Positions 11,423 through 20,568 of a DNA stretch of 64,000 nucleotides are shown here, one piece after another. The translations under genes were made by a program, and so were the position numbers. This DNA comes from Ilex aquifolium (taxonomy: Eukaryota; Streptophyta; Magnoliopsida; Aquifoliales; Aquifoliaceae), in the NCBI GenBank assembly GCA_951799425.1, contig OX637402.1, positions 7,220,001-7,284,000 of the forward strand, written 5' to 3'. The notes below the pieces were generated by a model, which searched no databases, was not told the DNA's origin, and saw nothing but the letters and a program-made list of their open reading frames with translations. Position 1 is the stretch's first letter, and each line of letters opens with the position of its first letter.

Positions 11423-11505
11423 CGCAAATTCTCGCACCGTTGTTGGGGAGTTACGGTGATTTCAAATTGAACATGGAAGTTGTCTAGTCTGTATTATATG
11501 TGACT
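11423..11505 (+). mobile_element. leader and primer site of family B copy 3, interrupted by an insertion
   Basis: CGCACCGTTGTTGGGGAG (11433-11450) is an Athila-type primer site. The next 50 bases match the leader at 8876-8925 (shared GAAGTTGTCTA and GTATTATATGTG) and stop at 11505, where the LTR of the minus-strand element begins. The last five bases (tgact) are the expected target duplication; the partner lies beyond the window. Confidence 0.6.
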
Positions 11506-13427
11506 TGATCCGAAATGTGTACACCCAAGTGCAGGCGGTCAAGCTGTAGTAATAAACCGGTTTGAGTCTGGAGTCGAATCCACAGGGAACGTAAGTTGGT
11601 ATTTTTGAGATAAGCAGTGGTGGAGACCTATTGTTTGTAACCTTTGAGATTTGTTGAGAGATGTGAGATTTCCTGGACAGAATATAAGATTCTTTCCAAG
11701 AGAATTTTCTTAACAAAACAGGAGATAAATGCTAATGAAAAAGGGTCACTCTTTAGTTCAAGGATCTGGACATGTAGTTAATTATCCGGTTTATTATACT
11801 TGTGCTTGATAACTCAATTAACTCCCATGTCAACAGCAAGTTAATCGAAAGATAAAGATGGACTGTGAGAATTAAGAACATGATTCCGATGTCTTTCTAG
11901 AAGTTTACAAGAATTGTATGTGCCTAGACTTAACCCGTCTACAAACAAGCAAGTGTTTCTACAAGACATACAATCATGACATTAATATTCCATTCTTTAA
12001 ATGAAGCACAATAAGGGGGAAGATTGAAGGGTAGTCCTGAAGATCTAGCCGGGGTACTTGCCTTGAACCGATGAGTCTTTCTTTGCAAGAGTCATCTGTG
12101 TCATAGAGAGAACCCACGATTATACAAAGTACCTTAGCTTTGCTAGATGCAATCAATCATCCAATAAACAAAGAAAAATAAATGTTAAGCATTAGAACAG
12201 AGCACAAATATAATTCTCGGATAACTTATACATGCCTTTCTCCTCTTACTAAAGAGTGAATGAGAAACTACTCACTCTTCATGGCTTTGGTAAAGCTAGA
12301 AAATTGGGTGATGCTCATCCCTCCAAGTAGAAGACTTAAAAGATAAAATAACAATGAACAAGGAGCCAATCTTTAACAAAGATTGAGTGAATCACGTTCC
12401 ACCCTTCACGGCTTTGGTAAAGCTCTAGAAAAGTGGAAGAGTTTCACTCCTCTAAGAAAGAAAGAAGCTCAAGCAATGGAAGTGAAGTACATAAACAATA
12501 AAAGTAGAAGAAAGCTAGTCACATTTGGAGGGTGGCTTCCTCAACCAAGAAATGGAGGGTTGCTTCCTCAACCAAAAGATGATCTAACTCCCTTCTATGC
12601 ATGTAAATGAAAGCATAAACATAAAACTACTCTTATAACAAACAAGGAGATGTTGGACTAAAGCCAAACTAATCTCTAAAATAAAGACTTCATACAAGGA
12701 AAACATAAGCTTAAATCTACAATGTGAGTGGGAGTCTAAGCCTCCATCAACCCTTTTACTTGGCTCTTTTACCTCTCCAACAATGAGAGTATTTATAGGC
12801 AAGAGGAGGTGAAAGAATAGTGTATGCCGCCCAAGTCCAAGTGAAAAACCAACCACTCTGCTGCCAGTCTGTGGAGAACGTTCGAACGTGAGTTGGCGTT
12901 CGAACGTTGTTTCTGTTTTTGCTTTATGGTCATTCGAACGTTGACTACCGTTCGAACGTTTCTTCTGTTTTTGCACTAAGGGCGTTCGAACGCCAGATGT
13001 GTTCTGACCCTCTCACTCGAGTGATCTGTTGGTCTTCTGTGAAGTTCAGTTCCAACTCTATGCAGTAGTCTGGTCTTCAATCAACTCAAATGCACGTTCG
13101 AACGTGAGTTGGCGTTCGAACGTGACACTCAAGTGCCTCAGAGATCCACAGTCTTCTTTCCTAACTACAACGCGCCTTCTCTTAGCAGTTGAGACTACTA
13201 CAATTCAATGTGTCTGTTCGAACATGAGTTGGCGTTCGAACGTTCTGGCTGTGCTCCAAGCTTTTCCAATTTTGTGCTCTAATGTGCTGGTGTTGCCTTC
13301 AAGTGTGGTACTTGTTGTTCTTGAGTCCTTGTTCAGTTTAGGGCCTGAAATGACATCACTTAAACTCCATCAAAGTAAAATTAGTCTTAAAACGGCATAG
13401 TAATATGCTAATTTTAAGTGCTAATCA
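11506..13427 (-). mobile_element. 3' LTR of element C
   Basis: The 1,922-bp LTR reads TGATCC... at the left and ...AATCA at the right on the plus strand (TGAT/ATCA ends). Its first 75 bases recur at 19712-19786 with few differences, which defines the end precisely. The polypurine tract abuts the right end, so on the minus strand this is the 3' LTR. The open frames inside it (for example 12584-12976) show no family resemblance and I do not call them genes. Confidence 0.75.
12790..13242 (-). promoter_or_regulatory. LTR promoter with eight or more TTCGAA palindromes
   Basis: Minus-strand TATA box CCTATAAATA at 12790-12799. Upstream of it are perfect copies of CGTTCGAACG at 12879, 12897, 12949, 12983, 13095, 13113 and 13233, plus degenerate ones near 12931 and 13216. 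Some are longer: GGCGTTCGAACGCC (12981-12994) and CACGTTCGAACGTG (13093-13106). Two pairs start exactly 18 bp apart, joined by TGAGTTGG. The motif array is direct observation; a promoter role is inferred from the TATA box and the LTR position. Confidence 0.6.
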
Positions 13428-13440
13428 CACTCCCCACCTA
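13428..13440 (-). other. polypurine tract of element C
   Basis: The minus strand reads TAGGTGGGGAGTG directly before the LTR start, as expected for the plus-strand primer in Athila-like elements. Confidence 0.7.
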
Positions 13441-15387
13441 AATATTGCTAGTCTCTAGTAATATAAAAACTAATCTACTCCTAATGCCCTTTTCGTAGGT
13501 CATCCGGTTGCATTTAGCTTATGCAACAAGTCGTTGAACCACTAGGTTTACCCTAGCGGACGAGTGTTGTCTCGTGAGGGTTTCCAGTGAAGTTACCCAC
13601 AAACTTCAGTCGAACAGATGTGTATGTGAGATTGCTAATTAAAGTAAATTAGCATCATGGTCGTTGAGGCACCCAACTCTCAATTTTGACTTATATCCCT
13701 CATGTCCCTCTTTCATAGGTATTTATTCTATACAAAAATTAGCATCTGTTACGTTGGTATTTGGAATTCCCAATGTAGTAGGAATGATCATTCACGCCGC
13801 AGGAAGTGTTACATAACAAACACTCCCTTTTTCCACCTTCCATGGATAGCTTCGATTCCACAAACCTCTCGTAGAATGCTTTCAGCAAAAAGTTCGCTCT
13901 GATTATAGTGACTTGTTTCTCACAGATTATGTGATTAGAAGGTGGCCAATCGAAAAATCACATGCACAATTAGGAAGGGAGTGAAATTTTAAGGAAGCAA
14001 CTACTCATGTTTGGCATAATCTCTTGAAAGAATATTGGCGCAATTTAAAGAATACTATTTACCATATCCCAATTTTGATTAACAACACATGCATGTGACA
14101 GACTTGAGATCAATTAGAGCTTTTCATAGGTTGTAGCGTGGCCAGAGGTCAGTGGCTAACGAAATGACGTCAGAAGTATTCAAAAGCTATCTTCTGTTTA
14201 TGTAGTGTAGCACACCTTTTTCTAACTTTTTGATATTTTGCCTAGATATGACATTTATTTCTTTCATTTTTCACTTTCTTGGCAATTTCTTGCCTTTTTG
14301 CTTCTTTTTTGTTTCAATTGTTCCCATTGATTCTTCTTGTCATTGAAAAGTAGCCTCCACAGCCTTTCCCTTTTTCTTGCATTTTTGTGTCATATTGATT
14401 TATAAGAGGGTGCAAGAAAATTAGATAGCAATGGTGTGTCCAGTATGTTTTCTTGTGGCTTGGTAATCATATGGGTTTATCGAAGAAGAAATCATACATT
14501 GAGGGCTCAAACATGGCTGACTAGGGAAATAATTTTGTAAAAGAAATGGCTAAGGCTCAATATCAAATCAAAGATGGCCTAAAATCATTTCTCAAGTATG
14601 TGCACATATATGTAGTATGTGAAGGTTTCCTGTGGGATATGTCAATAGATCGCTTTTAATTGCGTCAATCAAAGCAAGATTAATGAGACTATTCAAAAAT
14701 TGAGAGTGGAAAACTTTACTTGAGTAAACATCAATTGTCTCTCGAAAGCATCGTAAGGCTCGAAGCTCACCATGGTATTCTTTGTTATCTCGACTAGTTA
14801 TGTCGGGTTTTCCAGGGGATGTCGGTTATATACCGATTCCATTTTCAAGTCAGATCATCCTGTACCTTGAAAATAACATATATCAACGCACATTTGACAA
14901 TTTAAGCATAGAAATAATACCATTTGTCCAAGATATGTGGTTTTAAGTTTCGGTTGATAAGTTGAGGTGTCAAACCGATCATGTACGTAGTTACTCTAAC
15001 AAGCATTCTTAACATCCACATTCGTTCCATCATATTTTAATTTTAAGCTAAATCTACATATGCATTAAAACAAATAAAAGTGATAAATGGAACCATTCAT
15101 TTCTCAAAATATCATCAATTAACATCAAGTTCAATGATTCAATTCATCCACAATCACACAAAAAACTTACAACTATCAAAGAAGAAATTCATAAAAAGAA
15201 GCACTTAAATAAAAACAAGAACAAGCACAAGAACAGGGATCCCTCTCTCTCACTCTCCTCCATGCCCACCATCTCCACCAGGTCCACCCCTCAGAAGCCT
15301 CAGAATCTCATCCTGCTTAGCTTCAATGCTAAGCATGATGTCTCGTAAAGAACATCGGGAGCTGGTGCTAGGCCCTGCCTCCTGTGG
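13441..15387 (-). other. 3' noncoding region of element C
   Basis: Nearly 2 kb between the stop of the 3' ORF and the polypurine tract. I find no credible frame on either strand. Athila-lineage elements commonly have long noncoding sequence here. Confidence 0.5.
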
Positions 15388-16344
15388 CTAGTCTATCTCT
15401 TCCTCCATCTCTCTCTCCTCCATCTCATCAAGCCCATCTTGCACCTCATCCACTCTGTGGGTAGGGGGCTCTTCTTGTCTTGCCGCTGGGCCGCCACTAT
15501 GACTTTGGCTTCTCCGGAAGGAAGCCTTGTTCAGTGGCCCCATTGGCTTTTGAATTTCCATCTCCGGCTTCACCCTCACCCCGTGATCCTTGCATATTTC
15601 AGTCACAAGGGTGCCGAAGGGAGGTGAATTCCACTTCACGTCACACCCTTTCTTCATCTCAGTCAACACTAGGGAGGGGAGGTCAATGCTTTGCCCTTTT
15701 CCAATAGCGTAGAGAATGCGGGCCATGTCGGGCAGGATTTCATTTTTCCTTCCTATTGGAGAAAAGTTTGACACCGCAATCAAGTTTAACATTTTGTATT
15801 TTTCAGTTAGCTCCCTTTGTCTAAAAAATTTCTTCCCAGTCCACGAAAAATTGGGTACTCCAGTCAGTTCCTTCCCCACTTCATTCATTGCCACGTTCTT
15901 CCTTGGGGGATAGGCGGGACTTGGTACCCGAGGCACCTCTTGCCTTACCCCCCAAATATAATATTTATCAATGTCCACATGGACTCCCCTTACATATGTT
16001 CGAATCTCCCCGTCGATGATCTCGACGTTGGAGTAAAACTCCCGCACCAAGTCGACCACGGCCTCCCCACCGTTCCTCAAATAAAACAACCACCCCCTCC
16101 TCTCCATCTCCGCAAAGATCCCCAACTCCGCAAAATCAGCCAAAATCACATCTCTTTCACAAACAATGGCTTTGTTTTGGTAGAAATTTTCATACCTGTC
16201 AGCTTTTAGAGCTGTGGGAAATCGAGTTTTGTCGTATCTTCGCGTGTGTGGTGGCATTCCTTCTCGTACTTCAACCACCTCCTCGAAAAAGTTGGGTTCT
16301 TGGGTGTTTGGGTTGCGCCTGGCAGGAAGCTTGACTCTTGGCAT
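15388..16344 (-). CDS. Athila-type 3' ORF protein (putative plant transposon protein domain)
   Basis: A 318-residue open frame if started at the methionine before PRVKLPARR; the frame is open up to 16500, but the inner start is preferred because the TATA box at 16559-16567 would put the transcript start near 16530. The N-terminus is basic and proline-rich. A middle block (about residues 30-260) carries RFPTALKADRYENFY, ERDVILADF, ERRGW and VREFYSN, and matches my memory of the uncharacterised plant-transposon domain (Pfam PF20167 type) found 3' of integrase in Athila/Tat elements. The C-terminus is strongly acidic (EMEEREMEEEID). No signal peptide or convincing membrane helix is visible, so it does not look like an envelope protein despite the position. 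Function is unknown. It looks whole while the rest of the element is broken. Confidence 0.65.
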   Translation of the reverse strand: MPRVKLPARRNPNTQEPNFFEEVVEVREGMPPHTRRYDKTRFPTALKADRYENFYQNKAIVCERDVILADFAELGIFAEMERRGWLFYLRNGGEAVVDLVREFYSNVEIIDGEIRTYVRGVHVDIDKYYIWGVRQEVPRVPSPAYPPRKNVAMNEVGKELTGVPNFSWTGKKFFRQRELTEKYKMLNLIAVSNFSPIGRKNEILPDMARILYAIGKGQSIDLPSLVLTEMKKGCDVKWNSPPFGTLVTEICKDHGVRVKPEMEIQKPMGPLNKASFRRSQSHSGGPAARQEEPPTHRVDEVQDGLDEMEEREMEEEID

Positions 16345-16558
16345 GGTGGTTTCGGTTTTTGAGTTTTGAGGGCTTTGAAATCTTGAATTTCTTTGTGAAA
16401 ATGGAGGTTCTTGATATGGGAATGGCCTTGGGAGGGTTGATTTTAGGTAAAAATGGAGAATGGGAGGTGTTTTGGGGTCTGGGTAGTGAAGAGTCACCAA
16501 GGGTTTTTCAAATTTTCAAGGGGTTTGGAGGGTTTTGAAATGAAGAAGACGAACCAGG

Positions 16559-16860
16559 CTTTTATAGCCTGAGTCGTGACGTTTGAACGTTGGTATCGTT
16601 CGAACGTGTGTAGAAGGATTTTAAACAGATCGTTCGAACGTGGTTTGGCGTTCGAACGTGGTGAGCTCTCAGTACTTTTGAGTTCTGTCAGAGGCCAAAG
16701 TATTGTAGGTTCTCTTCGTTCGAACGTTCTATTGGCGTTCGAACGTTAATCTCGTTCGAATGGTCTATTGGCATTCGAATGGACTGAGCTCCCAGTACTT
16801 TGAAGTTTCATCCGAAGCTTCATCAGAAGCTGAGTACTGTAAGCAGCTGGCATTCGAACG
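16559..16860 (-). promoter_or_regulatory. internal promoter-like module upstream of the 3' ORF
   Basis: The minus strand has a TATA box CTATAAAAG at 16559-16567. Upstream lie perfect CGTTCGAACG copies at 16597, 16631, 16649, 16717 and 16736, and degenerate ones at 16580, 16753, 16772 and near 16852. The pair at 16631/16649 starts 18 bp apart as in the LTR. Same palindrome, same spacing, and same order relative to a TATA box as in this element's LTR promoter. This suggests separate transcription of the 3' ORF. Function is inferred. Confidence 0.55.
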
Positions 16861-18097
16861 TTGCATCAAAAATCAAAAAAATTTCTCCACTACACTATAC
16901 ACAATTAAAGAGGGCCAGACAATTTTAAATCAAAAACTTATGGCGTCTTAGGATAAGCCCCTACCCACGCTTCAGGTTGGTATTTTGGGACATTCCTTAC
17001 TCGGCCCATATTTTCATTCTAGTCAAAAAGAGTTTATACAAAAAGATTTTTACACTTTTTACACAAATTCGGACCTTTGGCTTTCACCCCCTAACAAAAG
17101 TACACATTTCCTACAGAAAATTACCTAATCCGAGTCTCCCTCTGTGTCTGTGTAGAACGGACAACCAGTGACTCTCCCAACTTCCTCTCTCACAAACCGG
17201 TTAAGCAAAGTACCGGCATAGCATGGCGTATCAGGGTAATCCTTACTCAGCCCATTCACTATCTAGTCTAATCGATCGAGTGTGTGACCGGAGATTGGTT
17301 CAGAACACTGGTTGTATCTTTTCTCGTGAAAGACTCTGCCACACTGTTTACAAGCACCAAGTCTTTTGGCACGACGGCATTTGGCAAAGCTACTTCTGCC
17401 ACAGAGGGGTTTTGCTTGTTTTTCTTGGATTTCAGCCTTCCTTACTAGTCTTGCTTTTCTCATGATTACAATATGCACATCAGATGGAAAAGTGCGTAGA
17501 ACTCCTAGACTAAACCAAAAAAGTTTAACATCCATGATTTCTAAGCTTTAAGACTCATTATCTGGTTCTTTAACGTCTGCCAGTCACAAAGACGATTGAA
17601 GCTGACTCACAAACATAATCATCGTACATAAAATGATCAGAACAACAACAACAACAACAGCAAAAATTTTAAAAATTTACGGGCAAATATGAACTGTATT
17701 CTCACACCTCCCAACCTAAACTGAACATTGTCCCCAATGTTTCGAATTTACCAGTTCACGGATCTTGGAGATGAGGTTGAATGGTAGAGATCTGTTCATC
17801 TGCTGAGACCTACAAATAAAAATACACAAATTACTCGTCTGTGCGCAGATCTGAGTTTCGGGTAGGCTGAAAATCCTTGTGTGTGAGTGCGAACAAGAGA
17901 AGGATACCCATGATCAAATATAAGATTAAAATGCAAAACATGAAGCAAAAGATTATGTTTGTGGAGTGTGTGGTCATGGGTTGTGTAAAAAAAAAACAGA
18001 GAAAACGAAGAAGAAGAAGAACAGAAACAGCAGAAGAGAAGAAGAAGAAATGGGGGGGGGGGGGTAACAACGGCGGCTGGTAGAAAATGTGGGTGCC
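16861..18097 (-). other. spacer between integrase and 3' ORF of element C
   Basis: Mostly noncoding. It contains an imperfect direct repeat of about 40 bp (around 16975-17010 and 17228-17262, both with CCTTACTC-GCCCAT), a short AAC microsatellite (17641-17659), a GAA-rich stretch (about 18007-18050) and a run of 13 G (18052-18064). A small cysteine-containing frame is listed separately. Confidence 0.5.
17263..17535 (-). CDS. small open frame with cysteine pattern, unknown
   Basis: A 90-residue frame lying between integrase and the 3' ORF of element C. It is basic and contains a cluster reading CRRAKRLGACKQCGRVFHEK followed by a further cysteine (RYNQC), with spacings that could bind one zinc ion. 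I do not recognise the family. It may be a remnant of an accessory reading frame or a chance frame; nothing else supports expression. Confidence 0.2.
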   Translation of the reverse strand: MDVKLFWFSLGVLRTFPSDVHIVIMRKARLVRKAEIQEKQAKPLCGRSSFAKCRRAKRLGACKQCGRVFHEKRYNQCSEPISGHTLDRLD

Positions 18098-18703
18098 TTA
18101 TAAAGGCGGCCCAGTGGGTCGGGTAGTGTTAGATTTTTCCTGACCCGATCCACTTAAGTGTCGGCAGGCACGATTCTCGGAGGAGTATTCTGGTTCCATT
18201 AAAAGAATGGTTTCCACATTTTTAACAAAATCCTCCAAAAATGGTTTCAACCGCTGACCATTAACAGTAAAGATATTACCGTTTGATGGATTTTTCACTT
18301 CAACTACTCCATGTCCAAACACCTTTTTGACAATGTAAGGCCCAGTCCATCTTGACTTCAATTTACCAGGAAAGAGGCGGAGTCTTGAATTAAATAACAA
18401 GACTTTTTGAGAAAGCTCAAAAGATTTCCGCACAATGTTTTTGTCATGAAAAATTTTCATCCTGATTTTAGCAATCTTAGCATTTTCATATGCTTCATTT
18501 CTCAATTCCTCCAATTCATTTATCTGAAGTTTCCTTGCTAGTCCAGCTTTTTCCAAGTCAAAATTCATTGTCTTAATGGCCCAGTATGCCCTATGTTCCA
18601 ATTCCACAGGCAAGTGACATGGTTTTCCATAGACTAATCGATAAGGAGACATGCCTAAAATTGTTTTAAAAGTAGTACGGTACGCCTAGAGTGCATCAGT
18701 TAG
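18098..18703 (-). pseudogene. integrase C-terminal part, Athila-like
   Basis: The sequence includes [61 protein letters not shown] and the beta-rich end [16 protein letters not shown] with [10 protein letters not shown]. This run of motifs is diagnostic for Athila/Tat integrases. It follows the catalytic core on the same strand. It is part of a broken pol region. Confidence 0.85.
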
Positions 18704-19141
18704 TCATAACGACCAATCTTTGCGGTCTGGATTCCCCATTTTTTCCAAAATTAATTTGATCTCCCGATTAGCTAACTCAGCTTGTCCACTGGTCTGTGGA
18801 TGATAAGGGGTTGCAATTTTGTGAAAAATCAAGTATTTTTTCATCAAATTCCAGAAGGGACGATTGCAAAAATGAGCACCCCCATCACTTATAAATGATT
18901 TCAGAATTCCAAACCGGGACAAAATATTTTCTTTCAAAAACTTGATCACTGTTTGGTGATCATTGTTTCGGCCTGGAATTGCTTCAACCCATTTGGATAC
19001 ATAGTCTACAACCACTAAAATGTATAGATAGCCAAAGAAAGGAGGAAATTGTCCCATAAAATCGAGTCCCCAACAGTCAAAAATTTCAATTACCAGAATG
19101 GGGTTTAAGGGCATCATATTTCTCTTAGAAATGCTTCCCAA
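18704..19141 (-). pseudogene. integrase catalytic core, Athila-like
   Basis: Integrase cuts the target DNA and joins the element ends in the nucleus. The core motifs are visible: WGLDFMGQFP with the first catalytic aspartate, VVVDYVSKWVEAIP, SDGGAHFCN with the second aspartate, TPYHPQTSGQAELANREIK with the glutamate. The order RNase H then integrase places it in Ty3/Gypsy. It belongs to a broken element. Confidence 0.85.
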
Positions 19142-19711
19142 CCTTTGGCATCTATCACAAGTTAAACAAAAGGCATGGACATCTTTGAAAAGTGTGGGCC
19201 AGTAAAATCCACACTACAATATTTTTGCAGCGGTTTTTCTTGATGAAAAATGGCCACCGCATGCTTCAGAATGACAAAATGTTATTACCTGGCTGCTTTC
19301 ATGAGCGGGGATGCAACGTCTTATGATTTGATCCTTACAGTACTTGAATACGTAGGGATCTTCCCAAAAGAAGTTACGAACCTCCCTCAGAAATTTCTTT
19401 TTGTCCATCATGGTAAAGGATGGAGGGAAGGTACTAGTAGCAAGATAGTTAGCAATATCTGCGTACCATGGTGTCTTATCAATCATGAACAGTTGTTCAT
19501 CGGGGAATTTCTCATTGATTGGCAGTCCATCCTCATAAAATTCATATGTTAGTCTGGACAGATGGTCTGCCACCACATTCTCGACACCTTTCTTGTCCTT
19601 GATGACAAGATCAAACTCTTCAAGCAAGAGTATCCATCTCAAGAGTCTTGGCTTGGCATCCTTCTTTGAGAGCAAGAATTTTAGGGCTGCATGGTCAGTG
19701 AATACTGTTCT
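19142..19711 (-). pseudogene. RNase H end and integrase zinc-binding domain, Athila-like
   Basis: On the minus strand: TDHAALKFLLSKKDAKPRLL, RWILLLEEFDLVIKDKKG and VADHLSRL, the C-terminal part of Gypsy RNase H, followed by the HHCC zinc-binding region of integrase (HESSQVITFCHSEACGGHFS and downstream CxxC). No reverse transcriptase or gag of this element is visible before the LTR fragment at 19712. Confidence 0.8.
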
Positions 19712-19786
19712 TGATCCGAAATGTGTACACCCAAGTGCAGGCGGTCAAGCTGTAGTAATAATCTGGTTTGAGTCCGGAGTCGAATC
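19712..19786 (-). mobile_element. 75-bp LTR fragment of the element C family, target of the array insertion
   Basis: Aligns base for base in length with 11506-11580, with only a few differences. It is interrupted at 19786 by the TGTAAC end of the first array LTR. The last five bases, gaatc, are the expected target duplication; in the uninterrupted LTR they are followed by CACAGGGAACG. Confidence 0.8.
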
Positions 19787-20298
19787 TGTAACACCCCGAA
19801 TTTTCTTTTATATATTTATAGAGATATATATATAGTAAATAATATTTTTAAAGATGTAGATATATGTAGTGACATAAGAATAAACCGTAGGAATAAATGC
19901 TATGGAGACAATTTGATTGGGAAGTTACGTGTCGAAGATGTTTAAACTTGGAAAGGGTGATTAGACAAGTTTCTAAAAGTTTGTAGGTCAAAATAATGAT
20001 TCCATTGAATCTGGAAGGTCGAAAAACATTGGGAGCGGTAATATGGATGTATTGGAAGTTAGGAAGTGTCTCGGAGTTAAAATACACTTTAGCGAGAATT
20101 TGGGTAAAAATGAGTATTGAACACTACTTAGTGTTTTGGCCATAAATTTTTATCCTTAAGTCCAATTGATCTGAAATTTTTACAGTAGATAGTATACATC
20201 TAGGGCTACAAAAGTATGTCTCATGAAAATTTTTCAATTCGACCTCTAAATGGGTCAAACCTGCATTGGAAGTTGAAACAAAAATCTGGCAGTCAAAC

Positions 20299-20413
20299 CG
20301 TACCGGTACGCGTACCGGTACGCCGAACTCCAGTAGCTACACCGTACCGGTACGCCCAATAAAGCCAACCCGATCCGACTGCGGGTCTTTCTCCATTTCT
20401 TCCACTATAAATA
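20299..20413 (+). promoter_or_regulatory. array LTR promoter: three CGTACCGGTACG palindromes and TATA box
   Basis: Two 12-bp palindromes CGTACCGGTACG are directly adjacent (20299-20310, 20311-20322) and a third is at 20343-20354. A TATA box (TATAAATA, 20406-20413) follows about 50 bp on, then a GA-rich leader (about 20465-20520). The module recurs in every LTR of the array. In LTRs 3, 4, 5, 7, 8 and 9 the third palindrome carries one change (CGTACAGGTACG); LTRs 1, 2 and 6 keep it perfect. Confidence 0.65.
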
Positions 20414-20568
20414 CATTTTTTTCACCTCCTTAGCCTTCATTACACCACTCCAAACCCTAGAAAACATAAGAGAGGAAGAAAGAAAGAGAGAAACACAAGA
20501 TCAAGAGAAAACAAGAGATTGAAGGGTTGATTCAAGATCAAAGCCCTAATTTTTCCAAGAACATTAAG

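Larger units (their letters stand above)
11506..19786 (-). mobile_element. nested minus-strand Athila-like element (element C), broken
   Basis: Parts in minus-strand order: LTR fragment (19712-19786), RNase H end and zinc-binding domain, integrase (18098-19711), spacer with small open frames (16861-18097), internal promoter-like module (16559-16860), 3' ORF (15388-16344), long 3' noncoding part, polypurine tract (13428-13440), 3' LTR (11506-13427). The element sits in the leader of the family B LTR at 9769-11422, and in turn hosts the tandem array starting at 19787. It is a broken relic with several breaks, though its 3' ORF looks whole. The LTR piece at 19712 could alternatively belong to a second copy of the same family nested here. 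Confidence 0.75.

Noticed and set aside
11568-11590. GAGTCGAATCC as a tRNA T-arm
   Set aside because: It is part of an Athila-type LTR end; no acceptor stem or anticodon arm around it.
12584-12976. 130-codon minus-strand frame in the LTR of element C
   Set aside because: Lies across the promoter palindromes and TATA box; no family motif.
15388-16344. 3' ORF of element C as a retroviral-type envelope gene
   Set aside because: No signal peptide, furin-like site or membrane helix visible; it fits the uncharacterised plant-transposon domain better.
18007-18064. GAA-rich stretch and 13-G run as a regulatory structure
   Set aside because: Simple low-complexity sequence in the spacer of a decayed element; nothing else supports a role.
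20448-20460. AAACCCTAG as telomere-type sequence
   Set aside because: Only isolated single copies in LTRs, no tandem TTTAGGG array.
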